A DNA stretch of 9,702 nt from an uncultured Eubacteriales bacterium (GCA_934463265.1 CAKSIU010000025.1:1-9702), one strand, 5' to 3'. Counted from the stretch's first letter, positions 1 to 5,579 are shown. The notes: generated by a model not told the origin, from the letters alone. Translations and numbers: made by a program.

Positions 1-118
1 GCAGACTACACGTCTACGCAGACAGTATACTATTAAATTGTACGATTTGTAAGTCGTGGTTTTATTTGACGCTTACACTTGTTCTTGCAATTTACGAGAA
101 TGAAATAATTTGAATGTG

Positions 119-147
119 AAAAAAGACCGCCGACGGCGGTCTTTTTT
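119..147 (-). terminator. Intrinsic terminator ending the abiE operon (probably bidirectional)
   Basis: A 7-bp perfect GC stem (GACCGCC / GGCGGTC, loop GAC) is flanked by six A on one side and six T on the other. It can therefore end transcription from either strand. It lies 14 bases past the stop of the small reading frame at 162-290 and is the first terminator downstream of abiEii, so all three minus-strand genes probably share one transcript ending here. Confidence 0.9.
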
Positions 148-161
148 CATATGGGGACGTT

Positions 162-290
162 TTAACGGGTAGCTGTTTGACGCTTACGAACAATCTTATC
201 ATAGAAAAGTTTTCCTGCTGCAAACTCGAGCTTTGTTATAATCTTTGTAGGTTGATCATCAATATATCTTTTAAGAAGGTCGTTATTCAT
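162..290 (-). CDS. Small unrecognised protein (42 aa), third gene of the abiE operon
   Basis: Open frame of 42 codons from ATG (288-290) to TAA (162-164). It begins MNNDLLKRYIDDQPTK and ends RKRQTATR. A strong ribosome-binding site (GGAGGGGAA) lies six bases before the ATG, and the start is 30 bases after the abiEii stop with no terminator between them. The product is predicted to be basic, with a run of Lys/Arg at the C-terminus, an aromatic stretch (KLFYDK) near residue 30, and no membrane segment. I recognise no family. The good ribosome-binding site, tight spacing and following terminator favour a real gene. The alternative is a decayed remnant of a longer gene. Confidence 0.5.
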   Translation of the reverse strand: MNNDLLKRYIDDQPTKIITKLEFAAGKLFYDKIVRKRQTATR

Positions 291-320
291 GCTATTCCCC
301 TCCGAATATTATCTAAATGC

Positions 321-1148
321 TTAATATTTGAGCAAAGCCTTTATTGAATCCATAATTTGCTCGTAAGTAATATCCTTTGCATAGGAAAACTGCTTGCGGT
401 ATTTATCCCACATCGTTTTGAGTTCCAGACTTTCTTCAATGTTATGAAGAATACCTGGAACATCTGCGATCTGATCTGTAGTACCGCGGTGATTTGCCGT
501 TGCTTTCAATGCATCCTCAAAGACCGTAATATCAAATTTCTGCGTTGTAGTCAGTATGTAGGCATCGTAAAAATCTCTTGGACGGGTGTTGAATATGCCG
601 CGCCGCAAAATAGTTTCCACCTTTTCCGCCATAACTGTTTCAATGTTGTATGCCCACAGCTCATATGATTTCTCGTCATCAAAAATCTCGGAGAAGTTGT
701 ACTGCACCGCATGAGGCGTAATTACGTCTCCGGTGGATACATCAATGCTAAGCGGTGTTAGCATAATATCGAACCTGGCATTTAGCATGACACGATATCC
801 GCCGTAAATGTCATCTTTACGGATGGGAGAGATTGTGCCAATTTCATACACAACGCCGTCGTCGAATGTGATGCTACAGATGTCTTCCAACGCACTGCGA
901 ATTGCTTCCGGTGTTAGGGGAAGGTTTTTGATCGTGGTATCCATATCCATCGTTGCGCGGTTGTCGAGACCAACAATCGCTGCTACCAACATTCCACCCT
1001 TTAATACAAACTTCTCTTTGTATTCAGAAGCAGACAAACGGACAAGCAAACGCTCAAACATATAGTTCTGCAAAATGACCTGTGCAGGAATATTTTTCTG
1101 CTTGGCAATATTGCGAATTTTTGCTTTCAGACTCATTGCTTTACTCAC
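321..1148 (-). CDS. abiEii: AbiEii-family nucleotidyltransferase toxin of a type IV toxin-antitoxin / abortive infection system
   Basis: 275 residues. The nucleotidyltransferase signature is clear: Gly-Gly at 51-52, then RATMDMD (Arg64, Asp68, Asp70), a further acid in LSID (Asp136), the AEK motif (174-176), and the C-terminal RPRDFYD (189-195) typical of AbiEii/AbiGii. Known members are GTP-binding or tRNA-modifying nucleotidyltransferases that stop growth, for example on phage infection, and are countered by AbiEi. The start is GTG at 1146-1148, overlapping the abiEi stop by four bases (GTGA) with GGAGGTG upstream. An ATG four codons further in is possible but less well placed. All core residues are intact, so the toxin should be functional. 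The overlap implies translational coupling with abiEi. Confidence 0.93.
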   Translation of the reverse strand: MSKAMSLKAKIRNIAKQKNIPAQVILQNYMFERLLVRLSASEYKEKFVLKGGMLVAAIVGLDNRATMDMDTTIKNLPLTPEAIRSALEDICSITFDDGVVYEIGTISPIRKDDIYGGYRVMLNARFDIMLTPLSIDVSTGDVITPHAVQYNFSEIFDDEKSYELWAYNIETVMAEKVETILRRGIFNTRPRDFYDAYILTTTQKFDITVFEDALKATANHRGTTDQIADVPGILHNIEESLELKTMWDKYRKQFSYAKDITYEQIMDSIKALLKY

Positions 1149-1738
1149 AGAAGCACCTCCAAATACTGACGCAGGATATTAGACACTCGCATCTTTTTTG
1201 CGTAAGAGTTTAGTTTATTCAAATCTTTCTTTGGGTTAGCTGCATACAGTTTTAATGCCGCAAGGAAAGTTTCTGTTCCCAACTTGTTGCGACTGCGGAT
1301 TATATCGCAGACCGTGCGTTCAAGATCGTATGCGGTAACATCATTTCCTGCAGATGTCTTCATCGTTGTTTTGCCAAGCTCAAATAATTCGGGTTTGATG
1401 TAATATACCTTGCATTCAGATTTGATTGCCGCAGACGGAATACAACCGGACGGTGCAGTAACCGTATGCTCGAATGGGGTTCTGTCGGAAATCCCATGAA
1501 GGTAAAGGGCTGTTTCATGAGAAAATATTACTCTTTTAGAACGATTACTGATTGCCAACAACTCATCCTGCATATCATCGGGAAGAATGTACTGACCTTT
1601 TACAATGCGATGTATTTTATTTTCTTTACACAACTTATAAAGCATCGCTTTGGAGATGCCATGTTGTGTTGCTATTTTCGTTTTGATAATTCCGCCATGC
1701 GATTTTGCAATAGCGGTAAGTTCAGTCATGTAATCCAT
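1145..1738 (-). CDS. abiEi: AbiEi-family antitoxin and transcriptional autorepressor
   Basis: 197 residues. The N-terminal winged helix-turn-helix is about residues 4-52 (ending KGQYILPDD). The family hallmark FSHETALYLHGISDRTP sits at 72-88, and the remainder is the AbiEi C-terminal domain (AYDLERTVCDIIRSR). In characterised AbiE systems this protein neutralises AbiEii without direct binding (type IV) and represses the operon by binding inverted repeats at the promoter. The ATG at 1736-1738 follows GAGGTG by five bases; a second ATG three codons inside is less well spaced. It precedes and overlaps abiEii, the standard gene order, and appears full length. Confidence 0.92.
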   Translation of the reverse strand: MDYMTELTAIAKSHGGIIKTKIATQHGISKAMLYKLCKENKIHRIVKGQYILPDDMQDELLAISNRSKRVIFSHETALYLHGISDRTPFEHTVTAPSGCIPSAAIKSECKVYYIKPELFELGKTTMKTSAGNDVTAYDLERTVCDIIRSRNKLGTETFLAALKLYAANPKKDLNKLNSYAKKMRVSNILRQYLEVLL

Positions 1739-1769
1739 ACACTCACCTCAATTGTACCAACTCAATAAT

Positions 1770-1798
1770 ATTATATTTATAATTACGATGTAAGTCAA
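1770..1798 (-). promoter_or_regulatory. abiE operon promoter
   Basis: Minus strand TTGACT (1793-1798), 17 bases, TATAAT (1770-1775): a near-consensus sigma-70/SigA promoter 32 bases before the abiEi start. The leader between the -10 and the start contains TTGAG twice, around TTGGTACAA, an imperfect dyad. It could be the AbiEi operator, but that part is inference. Confidence 0.8.
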
Positions 1799-1849
1799 CA
1801 GGGTGGAGCAATCATTTGAAAAATATTTAATAAGGACACACCTCTGAGC

Positions 1850-1881
1850 AAAAAAAGAGTCGGCATTTTCATACCAACTCT
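1850..1881 (-). terminator. Intrinsic terminator downstream of the lone antitoxin gene
   Basis: Minus strand hairpin with an 11-bp stem (AGAGTTGGTAT / ATGCCGACTCT, allowing G-U pairs) and a GAAA tetraloop, followed by about seven U. It ends transcription coming from the antitoxin and membrane-protein genes and insulates the abiE promoter about 50 bases further on. Confidence 0.88.
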
Positions 1882-2007
1882 GCTAATTTGATTTCGACAA
1901 TATCACTTATATGAATGAATGTAAAGATTATTTTTATCATTAATAATATCTATAATGTTTACTATAATCATATCTGGTTTTTTATTGTTCTGGCTTATTA
2001 CTATAAT

Positions 2008-2253
2008 CTAAAGGTTCTTTTCTTCATGTACTTTACCAAAGCCGTTCTTGATTTGCTCCATACTTCTATCAAGCTTAGCAAGGTATTCGGCATTGCGGGC
2101 ACTTTTCATAAGCTGATTATAATTATCAAGGCTCATAATAACGATACTCTTTGCTTTTTTACGAGTAACAATAATAGTTTGATTATTATCACTTGCTTCA
2201 TCACAATAATCTTTTAAATTGTTTCTGAAAGTAGAGTAGTTTATAGCTAACAT
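2008..2253 (-). CDS. Phd/YefM-family antitoxin, apparently without its toxin
   Basis: 81 residues. The N-terminal Phd/YefM fold is recognisable: MLAINYSTFRNNLKDYCDEA, then TIIVTRKKAKSIVIMSLDNY (residues 26-45), then a charged helix ending NGFGKVHEEKNL. Family members bind operator DNA with the N-terminal domain and wrap a YoeB/RelE-type RNase with the C-terminal tail. A partner toxin normally follows within a few bases. Here the 126 bases to the next terminator hairpin contain no frame longer than about 20 codons and nothing resembling YoeB. The start has a G-rich ribosome-binding site (AAAGGGGG), though about ten bases away. It is either an orphan antitoxin acting as a regulator or anti-addiction gene, or the remnant of a pair that lost its toxin. 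Confidence 0.8.
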   Translation of the reverse strand: MLAINYSTFRNNLKDYCDEASDNNQTIIVTRKKAKSIVIMSLDNYNQLMKSARNAEYLAKLDRSMEQIKNGFGKVHEEKNL

Positions 2254-2330
2254 AATTATAGGCCCCCTTTACTTTGTGTGAGTCAAAATCAGTGAATTTA
2301 TATATATCAGCATCACTATATTTAGCAGAC

Positions 2331-2870
2331 TTACCAATGCCCACAATATCTATACTTTACATAGTGTAGCTCTTCCAATAGTAGCTTGTTTAACAACGGA
2401 GTGCATGCAAGTATCGTAAGGCCTTCATTGTACCATGGCAAGGTTTTTCTATAATCAGCCAAAATCTCTTCAGCCTCTGAATAGGTAAACCGTCTCACAA
2501 TATCCTCTTTTTCAATTCTTATCAACAAATGCAAGAGGACATTATTGACTAAAGTTTTATTGAATACAACATTCATACGAGCAAGTATAAGTATCACAGC
2601 AAAATCTAAAAACAACAGCTTATACAACAAATTAATATCAGTATAAATCTGCATTTTTACCGGAAGTATGAATAAAGCTATGCTTATCAGAAATAAAACA
2701 ATATCGTATGATTTTTCTAGCGTTCTTCTTTTCCTCAAAATGCCATAGCCAAATCTATTGATACAAATATACGATGAAAATGTCATTTTTAATTCTAGAT
2801 AGCGAATGGACAATAAACATCCCATTAATCCTTCAGCAAATAAAAGTGTCATTAATACCTGTTCTACCAT
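2331..2870 (-). CDS. Unrecognised membrane protein (179 aa)
   Basis: I do not recognise a family. Hydrophobic stretches suggest membrane segments at about residues 2-22, 57-73 and 82-97 (KLLFLDFAVILILARM). A basic loop (LRKRRTLEK, about 45-53) lies between the first two, and the C-terminal half (about 110-179) is mostly charged and probably cytoplasmic, with the acidic patch SEAEEILADY. AAGGAGGGG lies five bases before the ATG at 2868-2870. A promoter just upstream would give a very short leader. It sits between a tandem-repeat region and the lone antitoxin, in the accessory part of the element. A small toxin- or immunity-related membrane protein is possible, but nothing in the sequence shows that. 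Confidence 0.7.
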   Translation of the reverse strand: MVEQVLMTLLFAEGLMGCLLSIRYLELKMTFSSYICINRFGYGILRKRRTLEKSYDIVLFLISIALFILPVKMQIYTDINLLYKLLFLDFAVILILARMNVVFNKTLVNNVLLHLLIRIEKEDIVRRFTYSEAEEILADYRKTLPWYNEGLTILACTPLLNKLLLEELHYVKYRYCGHW

Positions 2871-2890
2871 CTCATCCCCTCCTTGCCTTT

Positions 2891-2919
2891 ATTATAGCAG
2901 AGCATGATACATCAGTCCA
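2891..2919 (-). promoter_or_regulatory. Probable promoter of the membrane-protein gene
   Basis: Minus strand TGGACT (2914-2919), 17 bases, TATAAT (2891-2896), with an extended -10 (TGCTATAAT). The predicted start would leave only about 14 bases before the ATG, just covering the ribosome-binding site. The match is good but the leader is unusually short. Confidence 0.55.
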
Positions 2920-3112
2920 TTGTATACATATTATATAGCAACATAAACACCATAACTTTGATTATGAACATGATAATAATTAGTGTTATAACGTTAATTA
3001 TTAACATAACTATAGTTAGTATTACAACTTGAATTATTAATATATCTGTAGTTAGAATACTAACATAGATAACTTTAATAATACGCTTGCTAAAGCTAAA
3101 ATTCCCATCCAT
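2912..3112 (-). CDS. Doubtful hydrophobic 66-aa reading frame spanning the 36-bp repeats
   Basis: The frame overlaps the last 17 bases of the relaxase gene and runs through the tandem repeats. It would encode an N-terminal MDGNFSFSKRIIK followed by about 45 almost uninterrupted hydrophobic residues in a 12-residue rhythm (SILTTDILIIQV, VILTIVMLIINV, ITLIIIMFIIKV). No convincing ribosome-binding site precedes the ATG; only AAGAAAA is present. Because the repeat is 36 bases long, one open unit keeps the whole array open, so length alone is weak evidence. It may be a tiny membrane peptide or simply a by-product of the repeat. Confidence 0.25.
   Translation of the reverse strand: MDGNFSFSKRIIKVIYVSILTTDILIIQVVILTIVMLIINVITLIIIMFIIKVMVFMLLYNMYTMD
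2952..3059. repeat. Three-unit imperfect tandem repeat, 36-bp period
   Basis: Units at 2952-2987, 2988-3023 and 3024-3059 align without gaps. By hand count adjacent units agree at 28 of 36 positions. A shared skeleton is ATAAC..T.ATTATTAACAT near the start and TAGTTAG.AT near the end of each unit. The array is very AT-rich and contains small palindromes such as AACTATAGTT. Sequence on either side resembles the unit only weakly. It sits directly after the relaxase gene and before the membrane-protein promoter. It could be an iteron-like protein-binding array, or coding repeat for the hydrophobic frame at 2912-3112. Confidence 0.75.
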
Positions 3113-4727
3113 TATTTTTCTTGTTTTTATTACTTAAATCCACGGTCATTTTGTTTTGTTTTACATTTTCTCTGCCTGCATTGATGATATTACGCAACAG
3201 ACTATTTATATCATTCCTTGCGTCAAATATAGCTGATGCTCCATTGCCAAGTTCTGGAGCCCGATATTTAGATTTCATTCTGTAATGCAGGTGTGGGTTT
3301 ATTTTTCTGCCAACTTCGATGGTCTCCTTTCGTAATTCTTTGTATTCGCTATTTAATTTGAGCAGATTTAATTTTTGATTTTCCATGTCTTTATTTTGTT
3401 CAAGCATTTCTTTTATTAATTTTTTATACCATTTATCCCCCGCATCGGAGCTGATGAAGTTGCGTATTTCTGCATCTTGTTTTTCATAATCAGCTTTCAG
3501 AATTCTGTAAGCTCGTCCTTTTTCGTTATATTCTGCTCGTATATTACCAGGCATAGATTCTTTGGGACCGTATAAGCTTAAGATTTCTTTTAGTCTAGTT
3601 TTAAGACTGATTATTGCTTCACCTTCTTTTTGCAATTTTTCAACTCTGCCGCTGGTCATAATATTAAGTACCTTGCTTGGCATTTGATCAATCGGAGTTA
3701 TTGTTTTTTCAATTCTTATAATTGCAGATTCGTTATATTTTATTTGATTATTAACTGAACCAAGTAATTTTACAAAATCTTTTCTGATTATTTCGCCGGA
3801 CATAGTAAGCTCGGCTAATCGTTTTTCACTATATTCCTTTTCTTTACGTTCTAACTCAATTTGCTTTTTGTATTTTAATTTAGCAGCTTTACGTGCTTTT
3901 TGAATTTTATCTATAATTACGCCAAAAGCCTTGGCACTCATTTGATAAATTTTGTCCAAGGTATTGTCGATATTTTCTTGATCATAACCATTGTCTTCAA
4001 TGATTTTTTTGGTTTTATATGCGAGAGCTGGGCCGAGATGCTCCTGGGGTTCGCGATCAAAAAAATCAGCGAGATCATTATCTCCTGCTGCAGCTGCTAT
4101 ATCACGTTGCGCTTTTAAAGTTTTACAGGATACAACTTTGTTTATTCCGCGCGATTTATACTCAGCATTAATCATATCCTCCCAAGATTGACGGATTTTC
4201 TTTATGATATCGCGTGCATCGCCAGATGTAAACCGCTCATCTTTTTTGTATCCACCTTTTTCGGGATTTTTGCTATTAAAACGCTTGAAAAATTTAGATG
4301 GTGATTTAGCTTTTTCCATTCCATCGTCCACAGTTCGCTCACAAAACATTATATGTGCATGTATCTGTTCTTCGTTATCTTCAAATGTAGCTGGCTTACT
4401 ATGTATAGCATATGCCCATACTTTATTTTTGCCGATATGTTCGTCAATAAAAGCATTTACCAATTTTTTGTTTTCTGCGTGCGTTAATTCATTCGGCAAT
4501 GCTATCTCAAATTCTGAGTATGCTCTGCCATTAGTGCGCTCGTACTTATCTGCATACGCAAAAAAATCAGACGCAGACGTAGTCCAGCGCGGAAGATTTG
4601 CATCTTTATATACTAGTTCTTCTGCACGCCTCCCACCACTAAAACGCCCCTCGCGTAATATATAATCTGCGTGTTGCTTTGCAGTTCCAGTTTTCCCATT
4701 TTTAAGGCTTAAATGATATGTTGCCAT
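3096..4727 (-). CDS. mobA: MOBQ-family relaxase MobA/MobL (mobilization nickase)
   Basis: 543 residues from ATG 4725-4727, which has AGGAGG eight bases upstream. A TTG start 13 codons earlier lies inside a hairpin and is rejected. The N-terminus follows RSF1010 MobA closely: ATYHLSLKNGKTGTAKQHADYILREGRF (split here as ATYHLSLKNG + KTGTAKQHADYILREGRF) with the presumed nucleophile Tyr22, then YERTNGRAYSEFEIALPNEL (62-81), His109, the metal-binding IHAHIM (His123, His125) and FKRFNSKNPEKGG (147-159). The relaxase domain is about residues 1-210. Residues about 280-480 are charged and probably coiled-coil, and there is no primase domain. It should cut the oriT at about 4911/4912 and stay attached to the 5' end, piloting DNA into a recipient using another element's conjugation pore. 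No mobB/mobC partner is evident. Confidence 0.93.
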   Translation of the reverse strand: MATYHLSLKNGKTGTAKQHADYILREGRFSGGRRAEELVYKDANLPRWTTSASDFFAYADKYERTNGRAYSEFEIALPNELTHAENKKLVNAFIDEHIGKNKVWAYAIHSKPATFEDNEEQIHAHIMFCERTVDDGMEKAKSPSKFFKRFNSKNPEKGGYKKDERFTSGDARDIIKKIRQSWEDMINAEYKSRGINKVVSCKTLKAQRDIAAAAGDNDLADFFDREPQEHLGPALAYKTKKIIEDNGYDQENIDNTLDKIYQMSAKAFGVIIDKIQKARKAAKLKYKKQIELERKEKEYSEKRLAELTMSGEIIRKDFVKLLGSVNNQIKYNESAIIRIEKTITPIDQMPSKVLNIMTSGRVEKLQKEGEAIISLKTRLKEILSLYGPKESMPGNIRAEYNEKGRAYRILKADYEKQDAEIRNFISSDAGDKWYKKLIKEMLEQNKDMENQKLNLLKLNSEYKELRKETIEVGRKINPHLHYRMKSKYRAPELGNGASAIFDARNDINSLLRNIINAGRENVKQNKMTVDLSNKNKKNNGWEF

Positions 4728-4731
4728 TATG

Positions 4732-4831
4732 ATTTCCTCCTGAAAAAACAAAAAATCCTTAAGCAATTCCTGCAGATATAATCTGCAATTGATGAGGGAC
4801 CAATGGACCTCATCCTCCTTGCTTAAGGATT
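4732..4831 (-). promoter_or_regulatory. Folded leader of the relaxase mRNA: three-way junction with attenuator-like U tract
   Basis: A perfect 12-bp inverted repeat (AATCCTTAAGCA at 4754-4765, TGCTTAAGGATT at 4820-4831) encloses two more hairpins. These are TGCAGAT/ATCTGCA with a three-base loop (4771-4787) and GATGAGG/CCTCATC (4791-4814). On the minus strand the closing arm is followed by TTTTGTTTTTT and then at once by the relaxase ribosome-binding site (AGGAGG, 4732-4737). Forming the outer stem could therefore terminate transcription or affect access to the start. The reverse strand is also followed by a T-rich stretch. A second possible role is a single-strand structure used in transfer, as it lies only about 35 bases from oriT. 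Confidence 0.65.
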
Positions 4832-4866
4832 ATGTTTCATTTTATTTTTTTAGCTTTCTTGCACGG

Positions 4867-4955
4867 GTTTCCACCAAGGCTCTGCCTTGGTACGAGAAAC
4901 ACATAAGTGCGCCTAACGCTACGCGTAGGAAGAGAACGTAAAAATCGTTACTCTT
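4867..4955 (+). other. oriT: Origin of transfer (oriT), RSF1010/MOBQ type
   Basis: An inverted repeat (GTTTC 4867-4871 and ACCAAGGC 4873-4880, loop TCT, GCCTTGGT 4884-4891 and GAAAC 4896-4900) is followed three bases later by TAAGTGCGCC (4904-4913). This is the arrangement and nearly the exact core of the RSF1010/R1162 nick region (TAAGTGCG|CCCT). By analogy the plus strand is cut between 4911 and 4912. Further dyads follow: CTACGCGTAG (4919-4928) within CCTA...TAGG, and AAGAGAACG with CGTTACTCTT (4930-4955). The relaxase gene, which itself resembles RSF1010 MobA, starts 140 bases away on the side that would be transferred last, which supports the call. Confidence 0.85.
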
Positions 4956-4962
4956 TTATTAT

Positions 4963-4991
4963 ATTTTAGCGCATAAATTCTATGGTTACAA
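4963..4991 (-). promoter_or_regulatory. Probable relaxase promoter
   Basis: Minus strand TTGTAA (4986-4991), 17 bases, TAAAAT (4963-4968). It is the best promoter-like pair between the preceding terminator (5015-5047) and the relaxase gene. Transcripts from it would carry the whole oriT and the folded leader, so nicking or relaxase binding at oriT could feed back on relaxase expression. Confidence 0.5.
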
Positions 4992-5014
4992 TAGATTGTT
5001 TTTATATTTACGTA

Positions 5015-5047
5015 TAAAAAAGTCCTAGCTTATGAGTGCCAGGACTT
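5015..5047 (-). terminator. Intrinsic terminator after the DUF3791-like gene
   Basis: Minus strand hairpin with a 10-bp stem (AAGTCCTGGC / GCTAGGACTT, one G-U pair) and an eight-base loop, followed by six U (TTTTTTA). It starts 13 bases after the stop codon at 5061 and separates the integrase side of the element from the mobilization side. Confidence 0.88.
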
Positions 5048-5060
5048 AATGTTAAAGCTT

Positions 5061-5525
5061 TTATTCATTTATACTCCACGTTTTATAGAAATATCTGAAG
5101 TAATCTGGTCCAGTTTCCCATAATCCAGTTTCAAAATCATATAGGGCTGCATAAGCATTAGAATTTATAATTTTGTTTCTAGCTTCTTGCAATGTGATCT
5201 CTTCTTCATCAGCCATATCCATAATAGCATCAGTCAAAATCAAATCTGCACAAAATCTTTCTTGTTCGCTAATTTTATCATTAACAGTTTCTGGTTTATT
5301 ACAAATTTTACCTTCAAGCTTAATACCTTTCACTTTTAACATCACCAAAATATCTTTAACAGCACACTCGTCACTATTTAACCTTAACATATCATACGTA
5401 TCTTCAATATACTTCCATATACCATACGTCTCAAACAATTTATTAGTATCAGCAGACGAAACTTGCAATTTTTCGCAAAACGTTCTAAAGATACGTACTT
5501 CAAAAAAGATAAGTTCATTTAACAT
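5061..5525 (-). CDS. DUF3791-like protein with a C-terminal extension (154 aa)
   Basis: Residues about 8-70 follow the DUF3791 pattern: FCEKLQVSSADTNKLFETYG, then WKYIEDTYDMLRLNSDE and an Ile/Leu-rich helix. Residues about 90-154 form a second module ending YAALYDFETGLWETGPDYF, a motif I associate with proteins in the same kind of cassette. DUF3791 proteins often occur beside DUF3990 proteins, which look like ADP-ribosyltransferase-type toxins, so an antitoxin or adaptor role is conceivable. No DUF3990 gene is present here. ATG 5523-5525 has AAGGAGG nine bases upstream. A promoter and a terminator bracket it as a single-gene unit. The family call is from memory of the pattern; the function is unknown. 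Confidence 0.72.
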   Translation of the reverse strand: MLNELIFFEVRIFRTFCEKLQVSSADTNKLFETYGIWKYIEDTYDMLRLNSDECAVKDILVMLKVKGIKLEGKICNKPETVNDKISEQERFCADLILTDAIMDMADEEEITLQEARNKIINSNAYAALYDFETGLWETGPDYFRYFYKTWSINE

Positions 5526-5550
5526 GATTGCGTTCCTCCTTAATACTAAT

Positions 5551-5579
5551 ATTGTAGCTTACACATAAAAAAACAACAA
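5551..5579 (-). promoter_or_regulatory. Probable promoter of the DUF3791-like gene
   Basis: Minus strand TTGTTG (5574-5579), 17 bases, TACAAT (5551-5556), giving a leader of about 20 bases before the ATG. The -35 match is modest; the spacing is ideal. Confidence 0.5.

Noticed and set aside
25..32. GTATACTA shared between the left edge and 9057-9064 as possible attL/attR
   Set aside because: An 8-base match between two AT-rich regions is expected many times by chance in a window this size, and flanking bases do not extend it.
1800..1816. GGGTGGAGC on the plus strand as a possible T-box fragment
   Set aside because: The conserved T-box core continues differently, there is no specifier stem or downstream synthetase or transporter gene, and the strand has no gene to control.
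1863..1871. GCATTTTCA shared with 9086-9094 as a possible direct repeat bounding the element
   Set aside because: It is only nine bases, AT-rich, and the left copy is part of the terminator stem and loop.
1915..2217. Plus-strand 100-codon frame over the antitoxin
   Set aside because: It is antisense to the well-supported antitoxin gene, extremely hydrophobic because of AT-rich sequence, and lacks a ribosome-binding site.
2245..2286. TTGACT ... TATAAT pair before the antitoxin as its promoter
   Set aside because: The spacer is 20 bases and the -10 abuts the start codon, so the transcript would begin inside the gene.
4204..4665. 153-codon plus-strand frame opposite the relaxase
   Set aside because: It is fully antisense to the conserved catalytic domain of the relaxase; its serine- and leucine-rich product is typical of a shadow frame.
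4728..4766. Upstream TTG start that would add 13 residues to the relaxase
   Set aside because: It would begin inside the closing arm of the leader hairpin and translate the U tract. The internal ATG at 4725-4727 has AGGAGG at ideal spacing and gives the conserved MATYHL N-terminus.
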